Shown in pieces: positions 16,520 through 25,124 of a stretch of DNA of 64,000 bases. Below the pieces are notes generated by a model. The model ran no database searches. It had not been told where the DNA came from and saw only the letters and a program-made list of their open reading frames with translations. The stretch comes from Nonomuraea sp. SYSU D8015 (GTDB taxonomy: Bacteria > Actinomycetota > Actinomycetes > Streptosporangiales > Streptosporangiaceae). Made by a program: the position numbers and the translations under genes. Location: assembly GCF_008065375.1 (NCBI RefSeq), contig NZ_VJYI01000014.1:124001-188000 (forward strand). The letters run 5' to 3'. Numbering within the stretch: the first letter of the stretch is position 1; every line of letters begins with the position of its first letter.

Positions 16520-17191
16520 GTGACCACGCGAAAGAACTCCGGCACCACCACCCCACCGGCGAAGCGCCAGCGCGCGACCTCATCGGGGTCGGCGTCCGAG
16601 CGTCGTGACCACCTCGTCAAGCTCGCCGCGGAGATCTTCGCGCGCAAGGGCTTCCAGGCCACGACAGTACGCGAAATCGCCAACGAGGCGGGCATCCTCT
16701 CGGGAAGCCTTTACCACCACTTCGACTCCAAGGAGACGATCGTCGACGAGGTGCTGTCCACCTTCCTCGACGACCTCATCTCCCGCTACCGCGCCGCCGT
16801 CGACACCAGCGCCGACCCGCGCACCGTGCTGTCGGAGATGGTCCGCATCGGCTTCAGCACCCTGGAGCCCCACCGGGCCGCGATCACGGTCATGCAGAAC
16901 GACTGGAACTACCTGCGGCAGTTCGAGCGGTTCAACTACCTCGTCAAGGCCGAGGACGAGGTCGAGCAGATCTGGGTGTCGCAGATCAAGGCGGGGCAGG
17001 CGGCCGGGCAGTTCCGGTCCGACGTCGACCCCAAGCTGACCTACCGGATGATCCGCGACACGATCTGGGTGGCGGTCCGCTGGTTCCGCCCGGGCGGCAG
17101 GCTCAACACCGGCGGCCTGGCCGAGCACTACATCACCGTGCTGTTCGACGGTCTCGCCACCGGCGAGCGGACGACCCAGCGCAACGGATGA
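16520..17191 (+). CDS. kstR2: TetR-family repressor KstR2
   Basis: This 223-residue TetR repressor has its helix-turn-helix at about 30-77 (AAEIFARKGFQATTVREIANEAGILSGSLYHHFDSKE) and a ligand domain with QNDWNYLRQFERFNYL. The divergent fadA6 and the CAAG-CTTG boxes identify it as KstR2, which is released from DNA by HIP-CoA and controls the HIP regulon. A basic, Ser/Thr-rich extension of about 25 residues precedes the DNA-binding domain. GTG is the only start that gives an open frame here. It overlaps the next gene by four bases. Confidence 0.88.
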   Translation: MTTRKNSGTTTPPAKRQRATSSGSASERRDHLVKLAAEIFARKGFQATTVREIANEAGILSGSLYHHFDSKETIVDEVLSTFLDDLISRYRAAVDTSADPRTVLSEMVRIGFSTLEPHRAAITVMQNDWNYLRQFERFNYLVKAEDEVEQIWVSQIKAGQAAGQFRSDVDPKLTYRMIRDTIWVAVRWFRPGGRLNTGGLAEHYITVLFDGLATGERTTQRNG

Positions 17192-17868
17192 GCCTGGGCA
17201 AGGCGGTCCGGCTGGCCCTGCAGGAGGCGGCCGAGCCGGACAAGGCGGAGGCGATGCGGGTCTACATGAAGTCCGCGATGCCGTTCCTCGGCGTCCAGGC
17301 GGTGCCCCGGCGGGCCGCGCTCCGGAAGGTCTTCGCCGAGCACCGCCTCGAGACGGCACCGGATTGGCGCCGTGCCGTGCTGTCGCTGTGGCGCGAGGCC
17401 GAATACCGCGAGGAGCGCTACGCCGCCATCGAGCTGTCCGGACACCATTTCTACCGGCGCTTCCAGACCCTCTACACGGTGCCGATGTACGAGGAGATGA
17501 TCGTCACGGGCGCCTGGTGGGACCTGGTCGACGAGCTGGCCACCCACCGCGTCGGCGGTCTGCTGACCGCCTACCCCGACTCGATGCGGTCGCTCATGCT
17601 GGAGTGGGCGCACGATGAGGACCTGTGGAAACGGCGCACGGCGATCCTGTGCCAAAACCGGTTCAAGGAGCGCACGGACACGGCCCTGCTGTACGCGTGC
17701 ATCGAGCCGAGCCTGTCCGACAACGACTTCTTCGCCCGCAAGGCGATCGGCTGGGCGTTACGCGAATACGCCAAGACCAATCCCGCCGAGGTGATCCGGT
17801 ACGTGAAGGCCAAGGGCATCTCGGGCCTCAGCCGCCGCGAGGCGCTGAAAAACCTGCCGGTCGCCTGA
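17188..17868 (+). CDS. AlkD-like DNA alkylation repair protein
   Basis: This 226-residue all-helical protein matches the AlkD/HEAT-like DNA glycosylase family: MKSAMPFLGVQAVPRRAALRKVF, then LWREAEYREERYAAIEL, WDLVDELATHRVG and FFARKAIGWALREYAKTNPAEV. Such proteins remove N3- or N7-alkylated bases. It starts inside kstR2 (ATGA), so it is translationally coupled to it, although no functional link to sterols is known. Confidence 0.8.
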   Translation: MSLGKAVRLALQEAAEPDKAEAMRVYMKSAMPFLGVQAVPRRAALRKVFAEHRLETAPDWRRAVLSLWREAEYREERYAAIELSGHHFYRRFQTLYTVPMYEEMIVTGAWWDLVDELATHRVGGLLTAYPDSMRSLMLEWAHDEDLWKRRTAILCQNRFKERTDTALLYACIEPSLSDNDFFARKAIGWALREYAKTNPAEVIRYVKAKGISGLSRREALKNLPVA

Positions 17869-17875
17869 CTCCTGG

Positions 17876-18487
17876 CTAGCAGACGCCCGGGAGGCTGCAG
17901 AGCTTGCCGGTCATCGTGCGGGCGTCCTTCAGCACCGTGCGGAAGTGGGCGGACTTCAGGCTCTTGGTCACAAGGCCGTCCTCGATGTAGACGGCCAGAG
18001 CCTTGCCCTTCCGCACGATGACGTAGCGTGCCCTGCTCTCGAAGAAGAAGCCGCCGATGCGCAGCGCCTCGTCGCCGATGTCGGTCTTCTTCCATCGGAG
18101 GGTGTAGGTGTAGGGCTTGGTGCCGCCGGTGGCGCACCGCTCGAGGTCGGCCCGTACGTCGTTGAACGCCTGGCGGGCGGCGCTCTTGCTGCGATAGATC
18201 ACGACCTGTTCGCTCAGGTGATCGGTCTCGGCGACGTACGTGATGGTGCGCGCGGCGACCCGGTTCTTGGCGCCGGGATTGCGCTCGCACGGATTGACCT
18301 CCAGGCGCCGGCTCAGCCGGTTGCTCACCGTCCACTTCTCCCACGACTTCGCCGGCCCAGCGGCCTTGGCCTCGTACAGCAGGAATCCCTTGGGCAGGGA
18401 GGCGGTCGAGGACGACGCCGCGGCCTCGCCCGCGCCGGTTGCCAGCACCGTGGCGGCAATCCCCAGCACTATCAGCTTCCTGAGCAA
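17876..18487 (-). CDS. Secreted protein of unknown function
   Basis: This protein of about 203 residues is read from a TTG with GAGGAG upstream, which places a signal peptide (RKLIVLGIAATVLATGAGEAAA) at the N-terminus. The mature region has SNRLSRRLEVNPCERN, a central FNDVRADLERCA and the end KLCSLPGVC, with four Cys that could form two disulfides. It looks like a small sensor or lipoprotein-like domain seen in actinobacterial secreted proteins but I do not recognise the family. The gene is convergent with the AlkD-like gene, 7 bases away. Confidence 0.6.
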   Translation of the reverse strand: MLRKLIVLGIAATVLATGAGEAAASSSTASLPKGFLLYEAKAAGPAKSWEKWTVSNRLSRRLEVNPCERNPGAKNRVAARTITYVAETDHLSEQVVIYRSKSAARQAFNDVRADLERCATGGTKPYTYTLRWKKTDIGDEALRIGGFFFESRARYVIVRKGKALAVYIEDGLVTKSLKSAHFRTVLKDARTMTGKLCSLPGVC

Positions 18488-18647
18488 CGCCGGCTCCTCT
18501 GTTCGCTTCTGGATGGAGTGCGTACGTGAGGTTAGATGCGGCTCTGGCTGATTTGTTCGCCACTCCGAGTCAGCGGGTCGGAGTGGCCTCCGGCCGCCCA
18601 CGACAGCCACTTGAACCTGGCCCAGCCATCAGCTCCGGTGTGACAAG

Positions 18648-19640
18648 TCACGCGATCCGCATCAGATCGGCCAGACGCACCTGCCCGCGGAGCGGGCGGC
18701 CGGTGACGAAGCGCTCGACCTCGCCGACCGCGTACTCTCCGAGCGTGCGGAGCTCCCCGCCGCGGGCGCCGCTGATGTGCGGGGTCACCCACACGCCGGG
18801 CGCGCTCAGCAGGGGATGCCCCGCGGGCAGGGGCTCGGGGTCGGTGACGTCGAGGATCGCGTTGAGCCTGCCGGAGACGCACTCGTGGGTGAGCGCCTCG
18901 GTGTCCACGAGGGTGCCGCGCGCGGTGTTGATCAGTGTGGCGCCGTCGGGCAGCAGGCCGAGGCGGCGTCTGTCCAGCAGCCGGTACGTCTCGGGAAGGG
19001 CGGGCGCGTGGACGGTCACCAGGCTCGCGCGCCGGCACAGCTCGTCGAGCTCGACCAGCTCGCAGCCGAGCTCACGGGCCTGGCGGGCGTCCAGGTGGGG
19101 GTCGTTGAGCAACAGGGTCGCGTCGTACGCGCGGAGCCGCTCAATCACCAGGCGGCCGATGCGCGAGGCGCCGATGACGCCGACGGTGGCGCCGCCGAGC
19201 CCGGCGCGTTCACCGGCAGGAGGCACCCCGGGATGTGGGCCGTCAGGCCAGCCGCCGGCGGCGTAGGCGCGGATCCGGTGCGGCACCGACTTGGCGGCCA
19301 GCACCAGCATCGACATCGTGTAGTCCGCCACGGGGACCGCGTTGGCCGCGGCGGCCGACGACACGACGATTCCGCGCTCGAACACCTCCGGGGTCACGTG
19401 CCCCTTGACGCTGCCCGCGGCATGCACGATCGCCCGCAGCCCAGGCGCGCCGTCCAGCACGGCGGCGTCGATCCGGCGGCACCCCCACCCGGTGATGAGC
19501 ACCTCCACGTCGGCGAGCGTCCCGCTGAGGCCGCCGAGCACGGCGTCGGGGGCATCGACGAACTTGGCCAGCCGTACCCGGAGGTCATCGGGGAAGATCT
19601 CGCCGAACAACGCGCCGGACATCGCGAAAGCGGCTCTCAC
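18648..19640 (-). CDS. D-2-hydroxyacid dehydrogenase family protein
   Basis: This 330-residue NAD-binding protein has the Rossmann loop GVIGASRIGRLVIERL (GxGxxG variant), the Arg of TARGTLVDTEAL, the Glu region of DVTDPEPLPAGHPLL and the His of VTPHISGARGGE. Substrate unknown; 2-keto or 2-hydroxy sugar acids are likely from the locus. It starts with GTG overlapping the lacI stop (GTGA), so it is the third gene of the DUF2264-lacI-dehydrogenase operon. Confidence 0.8.
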   Translation of the reverse strand: MRAAFAMSGALFGEIFPDDLRVRLAKFVDAPDAVLGGLSGTLADVEVLITGWGCRRIDAAVLDGAPGLRAIVHAAGSVKGHVTPEVFERGIVVSSAAAANAVPVADYTMSMLVLAAKSVPHRIRAYAAGGWPDGPHPGVPPAGERAGLGGATVGVIGASRIGRLVIERLRAYDATLLLNDPHLDARQARELGCELVELDELCRRASLVTVHAPALPETYRLLDRRRLGLLPDGATLINTARGTLVDTEALTHECVSGRLNAILDVTDPEPLPAGHPLLSAPGVWVTPHISGARGGELRTLGEYAVGEVERFVTGRPLRGQVRLADLMRIA

Positions 19641-20686
19641 CGCGGATTCTCCAAGCGTTTCACCGAGTTCCTGACGACGATGTGGGTGCCGAGCATGAGC
19701 GGCGGCTCGGTCAGCGGATTCTTGCCGGACAGGGCCAGGCGCACCGCGGTGCGGCCCAGCTCGGCGACCGGGAGGTGCACGGTGGTCAGCCGGATGTCCT
19801 CGGCCGGCGGCGTGTCGTCGTAGCCGACGATGGAGATGTCGTCGGGAACGCGCAGCCCGTGATCGTGGATCGCCTGGACGGCCCCGGCCGCGACCACGTC
19901 CGTGGCGGCGAAGACCGCGGTGAAGTCGCGGGGCCCGTCGGTGAGCCGCTGCTTCATCGCCGCGTAGCCGTCCGCCCGGTCGAAACGGCACCGCACCTCG
20001 AGCGCCGGGTCGTGGCCGACCCGGTAGTCCGCGAGGGCCGCGCGATAGCCGGCCACCCGGCTGTCCGACGTGCTGTGGCCGGGGCGAAGTCCCAGGTAGA
20101 GAATGCGCCGGTGGCCGGCGGACAGCAGATGGGACGTGACCGCGTGCGCTCCGCCGGTGTTGTCGAACCCCACCGTGAGCGCCGGCACCCCCTCGCCGAG
20201 CGGCGGCCGGCCGGCCAGCACCAGCCGTGAGCCCGAGGCGGCCAGCCAGTGCGCGTACCGGGTCATGCGCTCCCGGTAGTCCTCGTCCTGGACCACGCTG
20301 CCCACCAGGATCACCGCCTCGGCCCGCTGCTCGCGCATCATCTGGACGATGGTCAGCTCGCGCTCCGCGTCGCCGCCGGTGGTGCAGATGAGGGACAGGC
20401 GTCCCTCCGCCGCGGCCTGCTCCTCGACACCCTGGGCGATGTAGGCGTAGTACGCCGAGGACACGTTGTCGATGACGATGGCCACGGCGCCGGGCGAAGC
20501 CACGGACAGGGCTCTGGCCTGGGCGTTGCGTACGTAGTCCAGCTCGCGCACGGCGCGGAGCACCTTGTGCCTGGTGGCCGGCTGCACCGGGTAGTCGCCG
20601 GCCAGCGTGCGCGAGACGGTCGCCACCGAGACCCCGGCGTGTTTGGCGACGTCGCGGATGGTGACGCGTCTAGCCGGTCCAGACAA
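19637..20686 (-). CDS. LacI-family transcriptional repressor
   Basis: This 349-residue regulator has the LacI HTH at the N-terminus (VTIRDVAKHAGVSVATVSRTLAGDYPV) and a periplasmic-binding-like sugar domain ending FAATDVVAAGAVQAIHDHGLRVPDDISIVGYDD. A TTG start is chosen because GGGGGAG lies six bases upstream and the HTH follows in ten residues; an ATG 81 bases further upstream is possible but lies deep in DUF2264. It probably controls both directions through GTAACCG-type sites at 22519 and 22713. Confidence 0.8.
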   Translation of the reverse strand: MSGPARRVTIRDVAKHAGVSVATVSRTLAGDYPVQPATRHKVLRAVRELDYVRNAQARALSVASPGAVAIVIDNVSSAYYAYIAQGVEEQAAAEGRLSLICTTGGDAERELTIVQMMREQRAEAVILVGSVVQDEDYRERMTRYAHWLAASGSRLVLAGRPPLGEGVPALTVGFDNTGGAHAVTSHLLSAGHRRILYLGLRPGHSTSDSRVAGYRAALADYRVGHDPALEVRCRFDRADGYAAMKQRLTDGPRDFTAVFAATDVVAAGAVQAIHDHGLRVPDDISIVGYDDTPPAEDIRLTTVHLPVAELGRTAVRLALSGKNPLTEPPLMLGTHIVVRNSVKRLENPR

Positions 20687-22505
20687 CGCGCTCTCCCCCG
20701 GGTTCGTGTCGGACGTACGCGGGCTCGCGACCGAGCGCGACCTCGACCCGCGATCCAGCGGCATCATTCCACGAGACTTGATCTTCGTTCACGTGGACAT
20801 CCGGGGCCTGCGCCGCGGAGTCCCGGCTGAGGCGCACCGCCGTGACGAAGACCGCGTGGCCGCCCGGATGGACGCCCACGAGGTACGGCGTGGCGGAGTG
20901 GGCGCCGATCGCGTTCTCGTCCTGGCGGAGCGCGGCCTGGGCGGTGCGCCAGCCGTGCAACCCCACGATCTCGCTCACGATCTCGTTCGACCCGGTCCGC
21001 ACCGAGGCGGCGGAGCCGTCCAGCGTGACGGCGCAGGGATCGGCGGAGGCCAGGGCGTACCCGCCGTCGCGCACCACGCTCCCTGCGGGAGCGGTGACGC
21101 GGTGCACCCGCACCTCCCAGAGGCCGTCGAGTACGGAGGCGGTCTCCACGACGGCCTCGCCGTCGGCGTAGCGGGAGGCCGCGAAGTCGCGGGCGATGCC
21201 GATGCGCTCGATGCGGCGGCGCCGGGTGGGCCGCCCGTCCGGGAGGATCACGGTGAGGTGGTTGTCGATGTTGTCGGCCCGGCCGCCGGGGCCGGTCTCG
21301 GGCGCGGTGTGCGTGGAGTAGCCGAGCTTGACGTAGTGCGGGTCGTCCTTGGCGCTGTCCGGGTCGTTGCCGTCGCTGCCGTGGTTGACCAGCCGCGTGA
21401 CCCCTCCGGTGCGGTGCAGCAGCCAGCCCGGCGCGGGCAGGGTCACGGTGAGGTCGCCGTCGTCGGGCTCCACGGCGGGCGCGGTCCACACCGGGTGGTC
21501 GGGGCCGAGCAACAACCCCAGGAATCCCTTGCTGGCCCAGTACGGTGACGCGGGCCCGGAGTACGGCTGGGTCATCGGCAGATGGGTCCGGTGCCATCCC
21601 AGCGTGAGCAGGCCGCGCTCGTCGGGCACGCCGTGGGCGGCGAAGTGGTCCAGCGTGCGGCCCGCCATCAGGCGTGTGGTCCCCGGGTCCAGCGGGGTGG
21701 CGTCGAAGAACGCGCCGAGCCAGAGCGGGGCCAGGCTCGCCATCCGGTACGTCAGCGAACGCCCCTGGTGCATGGGCGCGCCGTCGGGGGCGAAAAAGTG
21801 CCGGTAGCCGTCGAGGAACGTACGGAGCCGCTCCTTGTAGACGGTGGCGTCGGCGCCCGACATCCTGGTCCACCACAGCGTGTAGAGGTGGATCGCCCAG
21901 CCGCAGTAGTAGTCGTAGTTCTGCCCGGCTCCGTCGGTGTACCAGCCGTCGCCGACGTACCAGCGCTCCACGTCCGCCAGGTGCCGGTCGATCTCCTCCT
22001 GGTCGTACGGCCCGCCGACGCCGGCGAGGAACTGCTCGACGATCACCTTGAACAGCACCCAGTTGCACGGCCAGGCGCGCTTGCCCACGATCCCGCCCAG
22101 CCAGGACACCACCCGCTTCTGGACGGCGGAGTCGAGCCGGTCGAACAGCAGGGGCCGGGTCTCGTGGAGGGCGATCGCGATCGAGGCGGCCTCCACGATC
22201 GTCTGGTGCCCGTCGGCGATGGGCTGCCAGGCGTGTTCGTGGCCGGGGTCGGTGCCGTGCGCCAGCCCCTCCGCGTAGCGTTCGAGCAGGGCGGAGGGTG
22301 CGCCGGCCGGGTCTCCGGCGAGGCGGAAGGCGGCGAGCAGGAAGGTGCGCGCGAACCCTTCGAGCCCGTCGGACGCGACCCCTGCCCAGCTGGTGCGGCC
22401 CGGCAGGCGGTACTGCGCGAAGCCGGGGGTGGCGTACGGCGTCACGGCGTCCAGCAGCCCGTCCGCCGTCTTCACCCAGTGCTCGTGAGAGTGGTCAGCG
22501 CGCAC
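20670..22505 (-). CDS. DUF2264 family protein, putative glycan-active enzyme
   Basis: This 611-residue protein has the DUF2264 pattern: DGLEGFARTFLLAAFRLAG, an (alpha/alpha)-toroid-like half with GDGWYTDGAGQNYDYYCGWAIHLYTLWW, then a beta-rich C-terminal part. The family is loosely linked to glycoside hydrolases or lyases acting on uronic-acid glycans; I recall a link to GH154 but cannot check it. No signal peptide, so it should act on imported oligosaccharide. The GTG follows AGGAGG by four bases; in-frame sequence upstream is non-coding promoter. The gene heads the operon and is divergent from the ABC transporter. Confidence 0.75.
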   Translation of the reverse strand: MRADHSHEHWVKTADGLLDAVTPYATPGFAQYRLPGRTSWAGVASDGLEGFARTFLLAAFRLAGDPAGAPSALLERYAEGLAHGTDPGHEHAWQPIADGHQTIVEAASIAIALHETRPLLFDRLDSAVQKRVVSWLGGIVGKRAWPCNWVLFKVIVEQFLAGVGGPYDQEEIDRHLADVERWYVGDGWYTDGAGQNYDYYCGWAIHLYTLWWTRMSGADATVYKERLRTFLDGYRHFFAPDGAPMHQGRSLTYRMASLAPLWLGAFFDATPLDPGTTRLMAGRTLDHFAAHGVPDERGLLTLGWHRTHLPMTQPYSGPASPYWASKGFLGLLLGPDHPVWTAPAVEPDDGDLTVTLPAPGWLLHRTGGVTRLVNHGSDGNDPDSAKDDPHYVKLGYSTHTAPETGPGGRADNIDNHLTVILPDGRPTRRRRIERIGIARDFAASRYADGEAVVETASVLDGLWEVRVHRVTAPAGSVVRDGGYALASADPCAVTLDGSAASVRTGSNEIVSEIVGLHGWRTAQAALRQDENAIGAHSATPYLVGVHPGGHAVFVTAVRLSRDSAAQAPDVHVNEDQVSWNDAAGSRVEVALGREPAYVRHEPGGERVVWTG

Positions 22506-22518
22506 GGCACCTCCTAGA

Positions 22519-22528
22519 AAGCGGTTAC
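22519..22528. promoter_or_regulatory. LacI-type half-palindrome at the DUF2264 ribosome site
   Basis: Read on the minus strand it is GTAACCGCTT, with the central CG typical of LacI-family operators. It sits directly upstream of the DUF2264 ribosome site. It resembles the perfect palindrome at 22713. Confidence 0.5.
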
Positions 22529-22712
22529 TTGGGCCACGCCGAAGATAGGGAAGTCCTTCACCGACCGTCAAGAGCGCACAAATCCCCACGCAACAAAACA
22601 ATAACGAGAGGGTGGCAAAGCCCCAGGTCAGACCGGCATTCCGGCTCTGCGCGCCCCGCGACGGGGGTTGACGGCCACGTAACCCGCTCTTAACGTTCAG
22701 CGTACTCGTCGG

Positions 22713-22724
22713 GTAACCGGTTAC
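22713..22724. promoter_or_regulatory. LacI-type operator GTAACCGGTTAC
   Basis: A perfect 12-bp palindrome with central CG lies 114 bases upstream of the binding-protein gene. It is the expected operator shape for the LacI regulator encoded at 19637-20686. The region 22506-22837 holds this site, the half-palindrome at 22519 and a dehydrogenase gene fragment. Confidence 0.65.
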
Positions 22725-22727
22725 TAG

Positions 22728-22841
22728 CCGCCCCGCTTCCCTGCCGCCCTCGACCTGCCCAACGTCACGATCACCCCCCACGTCGCCGGAGCTTTGGGAT
22801 CGAAGACTCAGCGAATGATGGAAAGGAGACCGGATCAATGA
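22728..22841 (+). pseudogene. C-terminal fragment of a D-2-hydroxyacid dehydrogenase gene
   Basis: One frame from 22728 to a TGA at 22839-22841 encodes about 37 residues including LDLPNVTITPHVAGALGSK, which is the catalytic-His end region of D-2-hydroxyacid dehydrogenases. The last codons overlap the binding-protein start as ATGA. The frame has a TAG at 22725 and no start, so only the tail of a once complete upstream gene remains. A full-length relative is encoded at 18648-19640. Confidence 0.65.
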
Positions 22842-24142
22842 TCCTTTCGCACCCATCAGCACGGGCCCGAGTGCGCCGCCATCTGATCAAGAGCATCGGG
22901 GCCGCGGCCGCGCTCGCGCTCGCGGTGACCGCCTGCGGCTCCGGCGGCCAGGCGAGCGGCGGCGGTGACGGGGGAAACACGCTGACCGTCTCGGTCTGGA
23001 ACATGGCCAAGACGCCCGAGTTCCAGGCGCTGTTCGACGCCTTCGAGAAGGCGAACCCGGGCATCAAGATCAAGCCGGTGGACATCCTCGCCGACGACTA
23101 CGCCGAGAAGGTCACCACCATGCTCGCCGGCGGTGACACGACCGACGTGATCACGATGAAGAACGTCACGGACTACTCGCGCTACTCCAGCCGCGGCCAG
23201 CTCCTCGACATCACCGACCTGGCCAAGTCGAGCGACGCCTCGAAGCTGGCCGGGCTCGACTCCTTCAACGTCAACAACACGTACTTCGCGCTGCCCTACC
23301 GGCAGGACTTCTGGCTCGTCTACTACAACAAGACGTACTTCGACAAGGCCGGCGTCAAGTTCCCCGAGAGCGCCACCTGGGACCAGTACGCCAAGCTCGC
23401 GCAGCAGCTCACGAAGGAGGAGGGCGGCAAGAAGGTCTACGGCACCTACCACCACACGTGGCGGTCGGTGGTGCAGGCCATCTCGGCGGCCCAGACCGGC
23501 GGCGACCAGCTCGGCGGCGACTACAACTTCTTCACCGAGCAGTACGACATGGCGCTCGGGCTGCAGAAGGCCGGCGCCACCCTCGACTTCGCCACCGCGA
23601 TGTCGCAGAAGTCGGACTACAAGACGCAGTTCGAGACCGGGGCGACGGCCATGCTGCCCATGGGCACGTGGTACATCTCCGCCCTCCTGGCGGCCAAGGA
23701 GAAGGGCGCCACCGACGTCGAGTGGGCGCTGGCCCCCATGCCGCAGCGTCCCGGCGGCACGGGCGTGACGACGTTCGGCTCGCCGACCGCCTTCGCCGTC
23801 AACAAGCGCGCCAAGAACGCCGACGCGGCCAAGAAGTTCGTGCAGTTCGCCGCCGGCAAGGCGGGCGCCGAGGCGATCGCCAAGATCGGCGTGGTCCCCG
23901 CGCTGCAGACCCCGGAGATCACCACCGCCTACTTCGGGCTCAAGGGCATGCCGACCGACGAGCTGTCGAAGAAGGCGTTCCAGCCGGACAAGGTCGTGCT
24001 GGAGATGCCGGTCAGTGAGCGTACCTCCGACGTGGACACGATCCTCAAGGAGGAGCACGAGCTGATCATGGTCGGTGACAAGTCGGTCGCCGACGGCATC
24101 AAGTCGATGAACGAGCGCGTCAAGAGCGAAGTCCTGAACTAG
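22838..24142 (+). CDS. Sugar ABC transporter substrate-binding lipoprotein
   Basis: This 434-residue extracellular solute-binding protein (family 1) has a signal peptide with lipobox LAVTAC-GS (Cys about residue 31). The mature part shows LTVSVWNMAKTPEFQALFDAFEKANPGIKIK, the usual first strand-helix of sugar-binding proteins, and FALPYRQDFWLVYYNK. GAAAGGAGA precedes the ATG. It is the first gene of a transporter operon with two permeases and a DUF624 protein; no ATPase gene is present, as in many actinobacteria using a shared MsiK-type ATPase. Confidence 0.85.
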   Translation: MILSHPSARARVRRHLIKSIGAAAALALAVTACGSGGQASGGGDGGNTLTVSVWNMAKTPEFQALFDAFEKANPGIKIKPVDILADDYAEKVTTMLAGGDTTDVITMKNVTDYSRYSSRGQLLDITDLAKSSDASKLAGLDSFNVNNTYFALPYRQDFWLVYYNKTYFDKAGVKFPESATWDQYAKLAQQLTKEEGGKKVYGTYHHTWRSVVQAISAAQTGGDQLGGDYNFFTEQYDMALGLQKAGATLDFATAMSQKSDYKTQFETGATAMLPMGTWYISALLAAKEKGATDVEWALAPMPQRPGGTGVTTFGSPTAFAVNKRAKNADAAKKFVQFAAGKAGAEAIAKIGVVPALQTPEITTAYFGLKGMPTDELSKKAFQPDKVVLEMPVSERTSDVDTILKEEHELIMVGDKSVADGIKSMNERVKSEVLN

Positions 24143-24149
24143 GGAGCGG

Positions 24150-24182
24150 CGGCGGGCACCGGAGCGCATCCGGCGCCCGCCG
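24150..24182 (+). terminator. Intergenic hairpin after the binding-protein gene
   Basis: A 12-pair stem (arms CGGCGGGC...CCGG and CCGG...GCCCGCCG with one mismatch) with a 7-base loop is followed by TTT. Such partial terminators or mRNA-stabilising hairpins raise the binding-protein level above that of the permeases. Confidence 0.7.
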
Positions 24183-24200
24183 TTTCCCTGGAGGAACTAC

Positions 24201-25124
24201 ATGACTCAGGTCATCACGCAACCGGCCCCATCATCAGCAGGGCCCCGCCCCAAACGCGCCTGGCGCACCATCCTCGTGGGCTGGAGCTTCATCCTGCCGA
24301 ACTTCGTCGGCTTCGCGCTGTTCACGCTCCTGCCGATGCTCGCGGCGTTCGCGCTGGCGTTCCTGGACTGGGACTCCTACAGCACGCCCGAGTGGGTGGG
24401 GCTGAAGAACTTCCAGCGCCTGCTCGACGACGAGAACTTCCACGTCGCGCTGGGCAACACCCTGTACTACGCCGCCGGCCACATCCCGCTGACGCTGGTC
24501 GCCGCGCTCGGCCTGGCGATGGCGCTCAACAGGAAGATCCGCGGCGTGCAGTTCTTCCGCACCGCGGCGTTCTTCCCGTACATCACCTCGCTGGTCGCCG
24601 TCGCCATTGTGTGGAACATGCTGTTCAACCCGACGGCGGGACCGGTCAACCAGGCCCTCGAAGCGATCGGCATCGCCGATCCGCCCCGGTGGGTGGCCAG
24701 CACGGACTGGGCGATGCCCGCCGTGATCCTCACCAGCGTGTGGCGGGACATGGGGTACTACATGGTGCTCTACCTGGCCGGCCTGCAGACGATCCCGAAC
24801 GAGTACTACGAGGCCGCCCGGGTGGACGGGGCCAACGCCTGGCAGCGCTTCTGGAGCGTCACCGTGCCGTGCCTGCGGCCGACGACGTTCTTCGTCCTCG
24901 TCATGCTGACGATCCAGAGCTTCAAGGTCCTCGACCTCATCGTCGTCATGACCGACGGCGGCCCCGGCCGCAGCACGCTGGTCCTGGCCCAGCTCGTCTA
25001 CCGGGAGGGCATCACCGAGGGCAACTTCGGCTACTCCTCGGCCATCGCCCTGGTGCTCTTCGTCATCGTGCTCACCGTGACCGTCGCCCAGTTCCGCCTC
25101 AACGAACGGAGGAACGCCCGATGA
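24201..25124 (+). CDS. Sugar ABC transporter permease (MalF-type)
   Basis: This 307-residue permease has six membrane segments, beginning with TILVGWSFILPNFVGFALFTLLPMLAAF, and the EAA loop near residue 200 (YYEAARVDGANAWQRFWSVTVP) that contacts the ATPase. The next permease starts within its last codon as ATGA. It forms the heterodimeric pore for the sugar bound by the preceding lipoprotein. Confidence 0.88.
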   Translation: MTQVITQPAPSSAGPRPKRAWRTILVGWSFILPNFVGFALFTLLPMLAAFALAFLDWDSYSTPEWVGLKNFQRLLDDENFHVALGNTLYYAAGHIPLTLVAALGLAMALNRKIRGVQFFRTAAFFPYITSLVAVAIVWNMLFNPTAGPVNQALEAIGIADPPRWVASTDWAMPAVILTSVWRDMGYYMVLYLAGLQTIPNEYYEAARVDGANAWQRFWSVTVPCLRPTTFFVLVMLTIQSFKVLDLIVVMTDGGPGRSTLVLAQLVYREGITEGNFGYSSAIALVLFVIVLTVTVAQFRLNERRNAR

